The notes: generated by a model from the letters alone, not told the origin. A DNA stretch of 64,000 nt from Symbiodinium kawagutii (GCA_009767595.1 VSDK01022000.1:453428-517427); one strand, 5' to 3'; shown: positions 13,501 to 24,367, counted from the first letter of the stretch. A program made the numbers and translations.

Positions 13501-15104
13501 ATAATCATACATAATCATCAATCAATACCATGCTTCACACGTTCGTTCGCGTCGCCAAGATGCGTCACTCCATAGTATGTCACCATGCCATAGAGCAGCT
13601 TCCAAACGAGTTCCCATTCCTCACGTCGTGTGAAATAAAACGTCAGGTTAATCATAATAATGGTAAAGCAGCTGCAATCATACTGGTTCATCGTGGTTTA
13701 CCTAATATCATGTAATCATGGAGAATGCCGTTCTTTCAAAGATGAAACCACCTGCGTGCACGCAATCAGCAAACTTTTACTCGTTGGGTGAACCTGCGTG
13801 AGCCAGATCACAAGGGTGGGAGATTCCAACGGTCCTCCCTTGAGGATAAAGGCCGCGTATGCATGTTTGGTTGTCAGCGACAACTTTCTCATCTGAGGCA
13901 TGGTCTAAAAAACCAAAGCATAAGCTTTTGAGTTGGATCGTAGTCCCTATGAGCATGGTTGGTAACCAGTTCATAATACGGCTAATACTCTGTTTATTTT
14001 TTTCTTGCCAATCATGGCTGACATGGTATTAACATGTGAGAAAAAATTATTATGTCATTGTTTTGGGAACCCAATATCTTATGGCCAGGCATGGCTAACC
14101 AATCAAACAGAAATATGGCAACCAATCATCTTCTCAGTTTTCTCATTCTTCCCGGAATTCTTGCGGGAAAGGCTTGTTCCCAAACTGTCGACTCTCAGTT
14201 CTCCACAAAGTCTCGTACAAAATGCGTGCCTTCCAATTCTCAACTGGCATTGAGCAATTGCGCAATTGATGTCTTTCAGGGCACGAAAATCTGTTTTGTT
14301 ACCAAGGGTGAGCTCCCTGCGCTCTGATGCTCTACTTGCAGATCCTTGCCGCTCGTTGCCGCAAACAGCAAAGGTGTTGCGACTACATTCTACAGTGGTT
14401 TACAACTCTACGTGCTTTGTTCCAAGAAACGTCGAGGATTTCCAGGTTTTTGAATTTCCATGATTTTGCATTGAAGTGGGAACAAAAAAAACCCTGGAAA
14501 ACATATTGCAATTGGAAAAAAAACACAAAAATGTTAATCTTCAATTTTCAAATTCTGAGGAAGTCTCCCACCTTCGTTTTCAACTTCTCAACTGCAGTTC
14601 CATATCCACGTCTCACTCAAAATGTTTGTCTGAAAGTCTCAACTTGCCCTTTTTGAGGAAGTCTCCCAACAAATATTTGCATTTTGTGTTCAAGGAAATC
14701 CTGCATAAGCTACAATTTCCCAGTTTTGCGTACAATTCCTTGCCATGTTTTTTGATGTACGACTATAGGGACAAAAACACGAAACAGCAATCTGCCATTC
14801 CGCTCTATGAGCAAGGGTCTTCATTTCTGCCGCCCCATTACTCATAGATACAGGAAGACAAGCATATAGACGACTCTCTATCTAGCATCAAACGACATGT
14901 TTTGCAGATTTTTTTGGTAGCAGTATAGATGCCGAATAAAAACATCCTCACACACGAAAGCTAGGCATGCTACTTTTGCGGGCAGTCCCAAGCTTCCAGC
15001 CCAAAAGCTGTTGCTTTATATCGCTGTGCGCGATATAGGGATAAGCAAACCAAACAACCAAGCTGCCAGCGAGGAATTTGTAGCTTTCAGCGATGTCGGT
15101 AGTG

Positions 15105-15155
<51 letters not shown>

Positions 15156-18100
15156 CATCATCACTCTGAGAAACATGACAAGGAGGGAGTGGTAAATCAA
15201 TCAGAATCTACATCAAGAACATGGCACGAACATTGTGTACTTTGCTTTTTGTGTCAAGTCAAGGGTTCAATGCATCACAATGCCGACCAGAGACGAGCTG
15301 TGCACACCAGCTAGAGGGATAGTACAGTGGGTAGGCCATTAACCTTGGGGATAGTACCACAGCTAGTGCGTTGAGTTATCAACCGCTACCACTTTAGGTG
15401 CTCCTTGTGGGATTTGTACTAACCATTGATAACTCAACACACTAGCCACTACTGACCATTGTCAAGCATCATGAACCGTCCTGAAGTCTTATCAATCATT
15501 ATCGACACAAACCACTAGTAATGATATGTGTATCAACCATTGACTGGTTGGTGGTTTCGACCCATATGAAAAATATTATCGCTCCCTTGCGGACAGGAGC
15601 CTACCCCCATATGAAAAATATTAGTCAACCAACCATGTGTTCATAATTACAAGCAAAAATAATCAAAATATCAATCGAACCACCAACCATTTAAGCATTA
15701 CTTAACCACATATTGATCAAGCCAGTGATTAACCATCACCATGATTAACCGTCACAAGCCAGCCTTAACCGTTACTTAACCCACATGAACCACACCAGTT
15801 GACTAACCACAACCACCACCATCTCCCAACATGGCCCTTCCACGCCACGCCAGGAGTCACCACGTTTGGCCAGTAACGCGACCGGACTGACGCCGCTCCA
15901 GTACAAGCTAAAGCGTGGGGCGTAGATGAAAAACCTGAGCTGGTGACGGGGGGCAACGATAAGCAACAACATTAACAATGGTTGATAGTGGCTTGTAGTG
16001 ATTAATCATAAGCAATGGTTGATAGTGGTTATAGTGGCTAAGAATAAGCAATGGTTGACAGTGGTTGATGTTGTTGCTTCTGGTTTTTAATGTCTAATAA
16101 TTAAATGTGTTGGAATGATTTATAATGATGATTCAGAATGATTTGTAATGGTCAACGATGGTTTGGATGGTTCGAAAAGGTTCACAGTGATTGATCAGCA
16201 ACAACAATAGGGAATAAAATGGTGCTTATAATCATGATTGATGATGGCTAATAATTGTCAACAATGGTTTGTAAATGTTAGTAACCAACAAAACAGGTAA
16301 TACGTCCATACTGGTGAATTGGCGCTAATAACTACAAATAACGGGGAATAGAATTGTTGATGATGGTTTTAATGGCTCATCAACGTTGCATTGGTTATGA
16401 GGGTTCAGCATGGTTCACACTGGTAATGGTCGATAATGCTTGATAATTGATAAGGACTGATACACTGGTCAATAATGGCAAGCAATGGATCAATATGGAA
16501 AATGATGGCAAATGACCAACAATACAAGGCACATAAAAGCTAAATTGATTGATGAGGGCTGATAGTAATTGTTGCAGTAAACGCCAACAGTAGGGAACAA
16601 GGGTTGTGGTATACAATCATGGGCAACAGGCATGTAGCAAATATGAAACCTACTGGCCATTGCTGGTGCTTAATTGGAATTGTTATTTACTGTTTACTGT
16701 TATAAGGCACCGGTGATCCGGGCTGCATGAGGAAATTCCATGCGACTCTACCATTTAGTTCAAGAGTGTAACACCGAAAGGAATTGATTTCGACCCCAAA
16801 CTTACCAGCAATCCTTGGAGTAGTGGAAAGCCAAGGAACAAGTTGGTCAGCACATCGCCTTTCAGAAATCAACCAACGAAACCCGTTTCATAATCAAAGC
16901 CATTACAACGTCGCAGGTCGCGAGTGAGTACCTTGCATAACCACCTTACCTGCTTCATTCGGAGCTACTCAACCAGTGCGACCTAGATCACTTGCGGCAA
17001 CCAGAAATCGCCAGGATTCTTTTCCCAAATCCCTTGATGTTGCCATGATTGTTTTTGGGAACACCCGCATCTGTTTGTGCTTGTTCAAGGTCCCAAGAAT
17101 CTCATGCTAGGCTGGGTACCCTCCCGATAAACTGGACCTGGGGGTTCCCAGGACACAGAGAGAGTCCTTGTTGGGACCGGATCATTGACACGGTCAGTAT
17201 TGATGATGGTTGGTGATCGTTGATGATGGTCAATCATGGTTAATGACCACCAAGAATAGGGAATATGATGGCTGATATATGCAAATATGACCTCATAATC
17301 CTTCATGATGGCTAAGAATGGTTGACCAACAGCTACTGGCTCGCAATGCGAGCTGTGCAGGAAGCAAAGGGGAACTCAGGAGTCGGAATTCTTCACAATC
17401 AAAGCGAAGAGTTTGGAACTAGCAACCCTGACCAATAGGAAACCACACAAGATGGTCTTGAAAATTGGAAACTCGGCCAGTTGAATCAGTTGCCATTTCC
17501 TCAGTTACTTCTGCAGGTCACAACTACAACCAGCAGTCGATCTCCAGGGCACGAGGACAGTTTCGTGCGATCCAAGTCCAAGTTGGTATGCACGTCGTCC
17601 ACATCGTTGTGCCACCGGTGATGAATCTTCATGTGGGCAATGCTGTAGCTGTTCCTGCTGGCTACCACTGGAGGACGCACGTGTCTCACCATTCGGATAC
17701 TCGAATCATTCTTCTTTATTTTTAGGTGGCAAAGTGCCATGTCGCTTCCTACAATGCAGGCCCCCGCAATTATAATTTGGTTTATAGACCATTTCACTAT
17801 AGTTGTCCCCCACAAAGTGGTTGCAACTTGCCACTGTCCGATCGTTGCGAATAGGATACACCATTCTGGTGGATCGGATTCGTGAAAAGGTTCATTTGCA
17901 AACATGCCTGGAGATGTGGACTTATGCGTCATGTCATGAGTACATCCAACGGTGAGTAATGTGAAAAAAAATGTGAACAATCGCAGCTGATTGGATTATT
18001 TGGATTTGTTCTGAACCACCTTTGATATGAAAACCTGTTCCTTCATTTCGAGCAAACATCTGTTCAAAGCTTTGGTTCAAAACTCTGTACCCCCGGTTCC

Positions 18101-21100
18101 CCCATCATGAATGATTGTATTCCCTATCATTGGTGGTTGTTCGCCATTCGTTGGTTGGTTATGGTTGACTAATACGGACCCCTAGCCATATCAATGTCCT
18201 GGCTTGAAACCAACGGCTATGGTTGTCACCCCCTCACGGCTACCCAGTTTGCTGTGACCAGTGCGTCGACCCGCTGTTGGGAGGTGAGTATCTGTGTATG
18301 AGCCCTTGGAGTACTGCTAGTAATGAGCCATTATTGTGGTCAGAATGAACCATTACTGCTATTCTTGTGCCTTCTGGATGAACCAATGAAATATAGATAT
18401 ATTTACTGCTAGTAATGAACCATTGCTGCTATTCTTGCGCCTCCTGGATGTGAACCATTATAGTTGCTGTAATTGGTGATAAGTTTTGATCAATTTAACA
18501 ATTTCCTTATTGCTACCCGCCAATTGCTGTTCTAACCACCAATTATAATTGCTCAACCATTGTGATTCTTGTTAACCATTGTAACCACCAATTGTTGTAA
18601 CCACCAATTGTTGCTAAACAAGAATCACAATTGTAATGGGTTGTCAGAACTACTGGTTGTAAGTTAGAATTGTTACTTATAAAAACCAATTATATAAACA
18701 AGTTATAATGGTGATTATAGTCATCAATTATAATTGGATATAATTGCTGTTACCCCACCAATTGTTAACCACTACTACCCACGATTCTCAGATCCCTAGG
18801 GGACACTTCGCCAATTCTCCAGCAGCGCAGCCCAGGTGAAAAACCAGGGCGAATCGCCGGAGCGAACATCGACAACGGGGCAGCTGGGCAGTTTTTCCTC
18901 TGTTCGCAACGGAGTATCCCAAAAATACTAGGGAATTAGATGGGATAATATTCTTGGGAGACTATCCTTGTTAGTAACAGAGTATCCCAAGGTAATCATC
19001 AGCATATTAGATCAAGATTTGTTGGTGACTAATCGAAGGAAGTTTAGAAGCCTAACTTCCGACAATATGGACAACTCAGCTAGGGTAGATCGCCTATGCA
19101 GATGTGAGAGAGAAGAGATGTGCGAAAGATGAGAGTGCGAGCGCGCAAAAATGTTAGGAAAGTCGCGAACTGCTGTGTTTTGCAAGGTTTTGTGCATCAT
19201 GAGGGTCCAGAAGGGTACCTCGCTAAAGCGGCGGGTGCGGAGCACTGTGGCGGAAGGTGTGTGCAAAAATCGTGAAAAAACCTAGGCGTGAAGCACATTT
19301 GGAAGTCGAAATCGTAAAAACATGTCACTTTCGGAAGTTGCAACTTGCAAAATCGTGAAAAAACCTAGGCGCGAAGCACATTTGGAAGTCAAAATCGTAA
19401 AAACATGTCAGGTCCGGAGCACGTTTGCCACATGCAACTGGCAAAATCGTTCAAAAACCTAGGCGCGAAGGACATTTGGAAGTCAAAATCGTAAAAACAC
19501 TGCATGCTCGGAGCACTTTTAGAGGATTCCACGTTCAAAATCGTTAAAAAACCTAGGCGCCGAGCACATTTGGAAATCAAAATCGTAAAAACACTACATG
19601 CCCGGAGCACTCTTGATGACTCATGATTCTCAAAACTGGCACGCTGCCTGCGCGCGAAGCAAATTTTCAAGATAAAATCTTGTACCAAAATAAAAACTGC
19701 AATTTTACTAGCGTTTCGGGCCACTTTTCGGAGATGTCATATGATCATGAAAATTGGCACGCCGCCTGCGCGCGAAGCACATTCTCACGTCCGAAGTCGC
19801 AAAAACTCGTGGTTTTTAACAAGTTTTGAAAATTGCATGTCCGAAAAAGTGTACGCGGCCAAGGCGAGAAGCATATTTTGAAGCAAATGTGTCAAAACAC
19901 AGCACGTTTGACACTTTTTGAACACAGGAGACAAAAGTAGGAAAACACTTGCGTTTCGCGTCACTTTTCGTGATTTATGTGGCCAAAATGTGCACAACGC
20001 TTGCGCGCCAAGCACATTTGCAGGTCAAAAGTAGCAAAACACTTGATGATCGGAACACCTTTGCAAGGTCCAATTATCAAAAGTGGCCAAACACCTAGAT
20101 GCAAAACACTTCATGATCGAAGCACATTTGGAAGGTAAATGAATAGATAGACGAAAGATGGCTAGACAAAGAGGTAGCCAGATAGATCGACAAGTCGATA
20201 GTCAGATCGATGGGTGGCTAGATGGATAGTCAGATACATAGATGCATCGATGGATGAATAGATGGATCGATAGATGGATAGATAGATAGATAGATAGAAT
20301 AGCTAGAATAGATAGATGGAATAGACAGACAATTGGATAGCCAGATTCAGATGGCTAGATGGGTCGATAGATAGACAGATAGGTAGACGAAACGAGAGTC
20401 AGATAGAAAAGTAGATAGATAGTCAGGTAGATAGACAGAAAGATAGACAGATGGACACATAGATGATCAGACAAATAATTCGGTAGATAGATAGACAGAT
20501 AGATAGATAGGCAGATAGATAAATAGATAGATGGACAGGTAGATAGATAGATACATAGACAGAAAGATGACGAGATAGATAGTGAGGTAGATAGAAAGAC
20601 AAGTACATAGGCAGATAGATAAACGAATAGATCATCAGATAGATAGATAGATAGACAGTCAGACAGACAGAAAGAAAACTGATCCACTGATAGAAAGATA
20701 GCTAGACAGATAGGCTGCCAGTCAAGTGGCCAGATCGATGCTCACATTGGTAGGAAGTCAGGCCCAAGTGATGTTCAGTTCTCGGATCCCTCGGACAATC
20801 AATCGTCGCAACCACAACTGCACACTCCTATAGTGCTCCTATCTTGGAAACTTCCGCCACCGCCTTGTGCGGTACTACTGGTAACAAACGCTATGCACAG
20901 CTTTGTGGCAGCAAGATTATGAGAGATTTCGTCGCGCAGGATCTTGGCAAAGAATTGCGAGTGGCTGAGCGCGTCTTTTCTGGCTTTTCTCACCGCTTGT
21001 GCAGTGTGCCCCTGCAGCCGCGTGCGACTCTTCTGTCCGCGCATACACTCGGGGCCGGCGGTGCATCTTTTCTGATCGCTGCTGGTTCCATCCCGGAACA

Positions 21101-23704
21101 CTGGCCACCATTGGGCGGAGAAAATGTCTGTGTCCGTGTAGCATGTTGTCAGACGAACCGTGTAGCATGTAGTCAGAGACATAGATGCATCGATGGATAG
21201 ATGCATCGATGGATGAATAGATGGATGGATAGATAGATAGATAGAATAGCTAGAATAGATAGATGGAATAGACAGACAAATGGATAGCCAGATTCAGATG
21301 GCTAGATGGGTCGATAGATAGACAGATAGGTAGACGAAACGAGAGTCAGATAGATAAGTAGATAGATAGTCAGGTAGAAAGGCAGAAAGATAGACAGATG
21401 GACACATAGATGATCAGACAAATAATTCGGTAGATAGACAGACAGATAGATAGATAGGCAGATAGATGAATAGATAGATGGACAGGTAGATAGATAGATA
21501 CATAGACAGAAAGATGACGAGATAGATAGTGAGGTAGATAGAAAGACAAGTACATAGGCAGATAGATAAAAAAAAAAAGATCATCAGATAGATAGATAGA
21601 TTGACAGTCAGACAGACAGAAAGAAAACTGATCCACTGATACAAAGATACCTAGACAGATAGGCTGCCAGTCAAGTGGCCAGATCGTTGCTCACATTGGT
21701 AGGAAGTCAGGCCCAAGTGATGTTCAGTTCTCGGATCCCTCGGACAATCAATCGTCGCAACCACAACTGCACACTCCTATAGTGCTCCTATCTTGGAAAC
21801 TTCCGCCACCGCCTTGTGCGGTACTACTGGTATGTGTTGGTGATTACCCCCATGAGTTGGCCGACCAAAAAAATGACCCAACCCGCCACATCTTTTTCTC
21901 AAAAACCATCCAGCCACTGTCGACGAGGCTCGGTACCACACCATAGAAGGGACCGATCCACCATTCACACCTCGGCCGCGCTGCCATCGCTGCTGTTGGT
22001 TGATTTTGGGTGGCTAAGCATTGCTAAGCCTGGCCAATCATGATGAATAAGCTGGTTAAGCAATGGTTTGGTCAACCCTCGCGATTCATAGCCGATTGAA
22101 TAGTTGAATCGAAGCATAATTGTGACTTAAGGGTCAAATTGTTTATGATCTATCAAGGGTTGATGGTTGATTGGTAGTTGGTTTGTCAATGATTAATTTA
22201 ACGCTAGTGCGTTAATGACAATTTCTCAATGATTGACTTTGAAGGTTACAATGGTGAATCGAAATTGATAACGGTTTGTCAATGGTGACTTTCAATGGTT
22301 ACACATGGTGAACTTAACAAAATCAATAAACAAAGAGTTATTGATAGCAACCAGTAAATGATGATGCGTAGAGTTGGTGGATTTGGTCAACAATGGCCAT
22401 TCTTTGCCTACGATTCATCCCCAACACCTGGTGATAACTGCCATTCATCAATGACAATTCTTTTTGCTAGCATTCTCATGGATAGAGTCACTATCCATTG
22501 ATGACAATTCTTTTACCATTGATGACAATTACTATCCATTGATGACTTCTATCCATCCTGATACACCACAGTCAATAAACCAGCACGGTCATGGCAGCGT
22601 AGCCCCTGGATTGGTTCGCTCGCCCTTCCAATGGTCAAATTGTTTGGATTCCCACGCATACGCGTGTTTCTTAAAATAGGGGACTGACCAAATCATCCAA
22701 TGCCAATGATTTATAATATCAAACCATCAATTTTTCAGGGCACCCCCAAAAATTGAGATGCGGCCTTTTTTTCTGTGGGAAAGCGTGCTGGCTGAAGAGA
22801 TTCGTTGTTGCTCTTGGGTTCACCAGCTGTGAAAGTTCCAAGGCAAGGCTCTATGACTCAACTTGACCCCAGACGTCCCTAGTCGACAGCCCCCGGATGC
22901 TTGGGCCGTTCCCGGTTGGGCAAGGCGTCAAGGCTTGGAACATCCATGGTCCAATGGTCCAGCTGTAGGGAGCCGAAATCCTGTTGATCTGTGGTTCTGA
23001 ATGACCCATGAAACCAACATGGTGCTTTCTCAAGCCATAGGGGTACCCCAAAATGGTTGGTTTATTGAAAAAAAGGATTATTCATGGATGATTTGGGGGG
23101 TCCCATATTTTGAGAAACCCTAACATGGCAAAAAGCTTTGGAAAAACAGCAAATGGTCGAAACTCCAGCGGTTCATGGTGAATGTTGCTGCACTAGAAAC
23201 CTTGAAGAGGTAGTGCTAGAGTGGATTTGTGAGCAATGCTCATCCCCAAGCAACCGACTGGCAAAAACACGATCAGCGAGCAATGAAGTGAAGACTCGGT
23301 GAACCCATTGACCAGCAGACGCCAAGATGCAAATAGTTCAAGGGCCAAAAGCTCTTCTTGAAGATCCCGTTGTGTGCCTGCGATCTCGTGTCATGACTTC
23401 AGCACATTCCACCGCACCATAAATGGGTGCCATGGGAGTATCGTAACTGGCTGGTAACCCTGCCGGTTGGCAGCCTGAAATCCCCACAGCTGCTCTGGCT
23501 GAAGCGGCGTTTTTCTGGGTCAACTAGTGCTCCGAAGAGGAGATTGCTAAGGGTCTCAACATTGGAAGAACACCTTGCCATCCCATCCTCCCCAACCATG
23601 GCATGCCCGTGCCACCAAGCTTCGTGTCCTTCCTTGTGCACCAGCGTGTGAGCATGCCCGAAAATACGGAACCGAGGTCCTCCACGTAGGACATGGTAGA
23701 TCAC
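7459..23704 (-). CDS. Membrane di-iron fatty acid desaturase/hydroxylase-like gene (spliced, partial model)
   Basis: Gene-level entry. Exons in order of translation: 23621-23704, 21932-21970, 17553-17654, 15859-15934, 13569-13619, 12481-12586, 11495-11526, 10483-10548, 9841-9920, 9214-9280, 8337-8369, 7459-7539. Eight adjacent joins are phase-exact and give continuous protein. At least one exon is missing between the first two and one between 11495 and 10548. The product has three histidine boxes (HAHTLVHKEGH, HMKIHHRWH, HVVHHH) and hydrophobic segments around FFIYAPRFSLYWSGVSP and LRLLLFMWNPVF, typical of membrane di-iron desaturases, hydroxylases and sterol desaturases. Known for the superfamily: the histidines bind two irons and activate O2 on lipid substrates at the ER or plastid membrane. 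The substrate cannot be inferred. The start is not identified; the N-terminus may reach 27320 or further. The 3' boundary near 7459 is tentative. Confidence 0.75.
8337..8369 (-). CDS. Desaturase-like gene, 11-codon microexon
   Basis: Acceptor TGAG|GAA, donor TTT|GTGCCA. Encodes ENDWDGMAKHF. Phase 0 on both sides; it links LLQMLF upstream to VDLNGK downstream. Confidence 0.65.
9214..9280 (-). CDS. Desaturase-like gene exon (TIFQDTEEG)
   Basis: Acceptor CTAG|G completes the split GAG codon of the previous exon. Encodes YAAVTATIFQDTEEGALLQM then LF. Donor TTT|GCGCCT is a GC donor. Confidence 0.7.
9841..9920 (-). CDS. Desaturase-like gene exon, third histidine box
   Basis: Encodes DYHVVHHHSPSTHWTDAPKH then FEANKA and two bases of a Glu codon. 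HVVHHH is the third histidine box. Acceptor TTAGAG|GAC, donor GCGGA|GCCACT (GC donor). Confidence 0.8.
10483..10548 (-). CDS. Desaturase-like gene exon (NSVTILDGHDNTFNE)
   Basis: 22 codons, DPGNQYVNSVTILDGHDN then TFNE. Acceptor CTGAG|GAT. At the 3' side GAGGACT occurs at both ends of the intron, so the cut lies somewhere within that 7-bp repeat; the GA reading gives FNE|DYHVV. Confidence 0.8.
10810..10916. mobile_element. MITE-like element, family A
   Basis: GGGTTTCTCAAAATTGGGAACCCC at left and GTGCCCCTATGATTTGAGAAACACCC at right, core GTTTGTTTATTGG...GGATGACTTGGG. Lies in an intron of the desaturase-like gene. Confidence 0.75.
10933..11044. mobile_element. MITE-like element, family B
   Basis: Left end GGCTGTGGGTCAA, right end TTGACCCATAGCC. 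The interior GTACCCCTAGTTCCCCATCATTAACCATTGTTTTCCC and TTAGTTGGTTGG is common to the family. About 112 bp. Confidence 0.75.
11495..11526 (-). CDS. Desaturase-like gene, tentative microexon
   Basis: 32 nt between acceptor AAACAG|CA and possible GA donor GTT|GAATTA. The first two bases complete the codon left open by the previous exon, giving HLE|AFLGFTASSYV. Phase and hydrophobic content fit, but it is short. Confidence 0.4.
12481..12586 (-). CDS. Desaturase-like gene exon, membrane segment
   Basis: 106 nt. Acceptor GGTCAG|GGT, donor GGAAG|GCGGCA (GC). Encodes SASAASLRLLLFMWNPVF then CTVYWIFCHLE, a hydrophobic hairpin preceding the third histidine box region. Acceptor choice among three nearby AGs is by phase. 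Confidence 0.6.
12640..13530. other. Intron, low-complexity background
   Basis: Lies in an intron of the desaturase-like gene. Mostly AACCATCATTAACC-type words; nothing else supportable seen. Confidence 0.6.
13569..13619 (-). CDS. Desaturase-like gene exon (EWELVWKLLYGMVTYYG)
   Basis: 17 codons, acceptor TGAG|GAA, donor GGA|GTGACG. It joins KRG| of the upstream exon in phase 0. Confidence 0.75.
14130..14830. repeat. Degenerate repeat, period about 95 bp
   Basis: GAGGAAGTCTCCCA recurs about 95 bp apart (14561 and 14656), with related CAAAATG...CTCAACT words around. Much more decayed than the 94-bp array at 19266. Intron sequence. Confidence 0.35.
15104..15155. repeat. (TCA)n microsatellite
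   Basis: About 17 copies of TCA. Confidence 0.9.
15544..15690. mobile_element. MITE-like element, family C, internally duplicated
   Basis: Ends CTGGTTGGTGGTTTCGA and TCGAACCACCAACCAT. The motif CCCATATGAAAAATATTA occurs twice inside, making this copy about 50 bp longer than the others. Confidence 0.7.
15859..15934 (-). CDS. Desaturase-like gene exon (FFIYAPRFSLYWSG)
   Basis: 76 nt. The first base completes a split Ser codon, then FFIYAPRFSLYWSGVSP and VALLAKRG, a membrane segment with a charged end. Acceptor CTCAG|G. The join to EWELVW needs GGT|GACTCC, a GA donor. Confidence 0.8.
16000..16680. other. Intron, low-complexity background (GGTTGATGATGG orientation)
   Basis: Intron of the desaturase-like gene. 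Words like gattgatgatggctaataatgg dominate on the plus strand. No gene seen. Confidence 0.6.
17553..17654 (-). CDS. Desaturase-like gene exon, second histidine box
   Basis: 102 nt. Encodes NSYSIAHMKIHHRWHNDVDD then VHTNLDLDRTKLS. HMKIHH and the following H-N-D-V-D-D are the second histidine box. Acceptor AGCAG|G, donor TCCTC|GTGCCC. The split Ser codon is completed exactly by the next exon. Confidence 0.85.
17771..17840. repeat. Dispersed repeat F, copy 1
   Basis: TTTATAGACCATTTCACTAT followed by AGTTGTCCCCCACAAAGTGGTTGCAACTT. Shared with 34372-34450. Confidence 0.55.
18068..18190. mobile_element. MITE-like element, family B (diverged)
   Basis: TTGGTTCAAAACTCTGTACCCCCGGTTCCCC... to GGTTGACTAATACGG...CTAGCCAT; interior matches family B. 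Confidence 0.6.
18290..18790. other. AT-rich low-complexity, TAATTGCTGTTAACC words
   Basis: AATTATAATTG, AACCATTG and CACCAATTGTTG words in both orientations, with much self-complementarity. Intron of the desaturase-like gene. Confidence 0.5.
19266..20130. repeat. Degenerate 94-bp tandem array
   Basis: Start points of AAAATCG at 19266, 19349, 19443, 19537 and the related CAAAACTGG at 19631 are 83-94 bp apart. Each unit contains CCTAGGCGCGAAGCACATTT, then GGAAGTCAAAATCGTAAAAACA and a CGGAGCAC block. Copies decay to the right but GCGCGAAGCACATT is still seen near 19770 and GCGCCAAGCACATTTG near 20005. Inside an intron of the desaturase-like gene. Confidence 0.8.
20225..20883. repeat. 949-bp tandem duplication, copy 1
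   Basis: GATA/CAGA microsatellite-rich block ending GCGGTACTACTGGTA. The same sequence starts again at about 21174 with a constant offset of 949 bp and few differences. Confidence 0.9.
20884..21173. other. Unique spacer of the tandem duplication
   Basis: About 290 bp of non-repetitive, fairly GC-rich sequence between the two copies. It is open on both strands over about 100 codons, but I find no motif or convincing splice pair. It lies inside an intron whose flanking exons already join cleanly. Confidence 0.4.
21174..21832. repeat. 949-bp tandem duplication, copy 2
   Basis: Repeats copy 1 up to GCGGTACTACTGGTA at 21832, with small indels in the GATA tract (an extra TAGATGCATCGATGGA near 21200 and an A run near 21570). 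Confidence 0.9.
21932..21970 (-). CDS. Desaturase-like gene exon (CEWWIGPFYGVVP)
   Basis: 39 nt. Acceptor CCGAG|G. Encodes CEWWIGPFYGVV plus two bases of a Pro codon completed by the first G of the next exon, giving GVVP|NSYSIAHM. This needs GTACC|GAGCCT, a GA donor. The aromatic pre-box segment is as expected just before the second histidine box. Confidence 0.75.
22030..22660. other. Low-complexity background (GGTTGATGG orientation, then mixed)
   Basis: Words such as atggtttgtcaatggtgac and ttgatgacaattcttt repeat. Intron sequence between the first two recognised desaturase exons; no exon seen here. Confidence 0.5.
22660..22775. mobile_element. MITE-like element, family A
   Basis: GTGTTTCTTAAAATAGGGG at left, AAATCATCCAATG and AATATCAAACCATCAATTTTTCAGGGCACCCCC within, decayed right end AAAATTGAGA. 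Confidence 0.55.
22873..22960 (-). CDS. Possible missing exon of the desaturase-like gene
   Basis: Minus frame reads MDVPSLDALPNRERPKHPG, unlike the background and in the right place between exons at 23621 and 21970. I could not settle boundaries that keep phase, so this is only a candidate. Confidence 0.25.
23019..23129. mobile_element. MITE-like element, family A
   Basis: TTTCTCAAGCCATAGGGGTACCCC at left, GGATGATTTGGGGGGTCCCATATTTTGAGAAA at right, core AAAATGGTTGGTTTATTG. Confidence 0.8.
23621..23704 (-). CDS. Desaturase-like gene exon, first histidine box
   Basis: 28 codons between acceptor TGAG|GTG and possible GC donor GAA|GCTTGG. Encodes VIYHVLRGGPRFRIFGHAHT then LVHKEGHE. H-A-H-T-L-V-H-K-E-G-H is the first histidine box. 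Upstream exons are unresolved; the LINE at 24366-26639 lies in the intron above it. Confidence 0.65.
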
Positions 23705-24354
23705 CTCAGACCGCTCGGTGAGCCGCTGAGGTGTGCCCAACAAATCCTGGGAATGGACCGATTCACTGGGAAAATCTATTGCCAACAAGCTGTTTGAGAT
23801 TGTTCCTAGGTCCATGGCACCACTTATGCCATACTGAATCAGCGAGGGGCTCAGCCGATTACCCGCTAGTCAGCAGAATGATCCAACCAATCACATCTGC
23901 TCGGTCCAAAAAAAGAAATAGAATTATGCTCAACAAGAATTGCTACGTGATCCAAATACATCAGAAATTGTCAGAAACAAATTCAGGCGATCCCTGGAAC
24001 CTCAAGCTTTGCACGCAGAGATTGTAGGTTGTCCGTGATCAACAATCATTGGGAAACAATGCATCTTGGAGGTTCTGCGGAGGATGACGGTCAAACCTCC
24101 ATCATGTTGCATCTAGAAAACGACACACTTGGGGGCTACACAGTGTACGGCCCATGGGGAAAAAATCTGCGTGACATCTGCGTGCACTTTCAGAGATAGC
24201 GATCGACCACCAACGTCTCAGCCCCGCACCAGAGTAGAGAACTCGAAACCTGAGAAATTGTCAATTCATGGAACTGGCCATTGATCAAAACCTGGATGGC
24301 AACGGTGAAATGATTCATTTGATGCTTTAAATGGAAAGAAGGGATTGAAGGATT

Positions 24355-24367
24355 AATTGGATGGATT
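24355..24367. repeat. Target-site duplication of the LINE, 3' side
   Basis: AATTGGATGGATT, identical to 26640-26652. Confidence 0.85.

Noticed and set aside
13791-13886. Open minus stretch KLSLTTKHAYAAFILKGG with CAG|GTTCAC donor
   Set aside because: Inside the intron between exons 15859 and 13619, which join in phase without it; another frame there is equally open.
16806-16858. Minus-strand exon-like segment DVLTNLFLGFPLLQGLL with a perfect GTAAGT donor
   Set aside because: It lies inside an intron of the desaturase-like gene whose flanking exons share a split Ser codon and read on without it. Could be an alternative exon, but I do not annotate it.
20355-20687. Leu/Ser/Tyr-rich open frame
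   Set aside because: Translation of the GATA microsatellite in the duplication.
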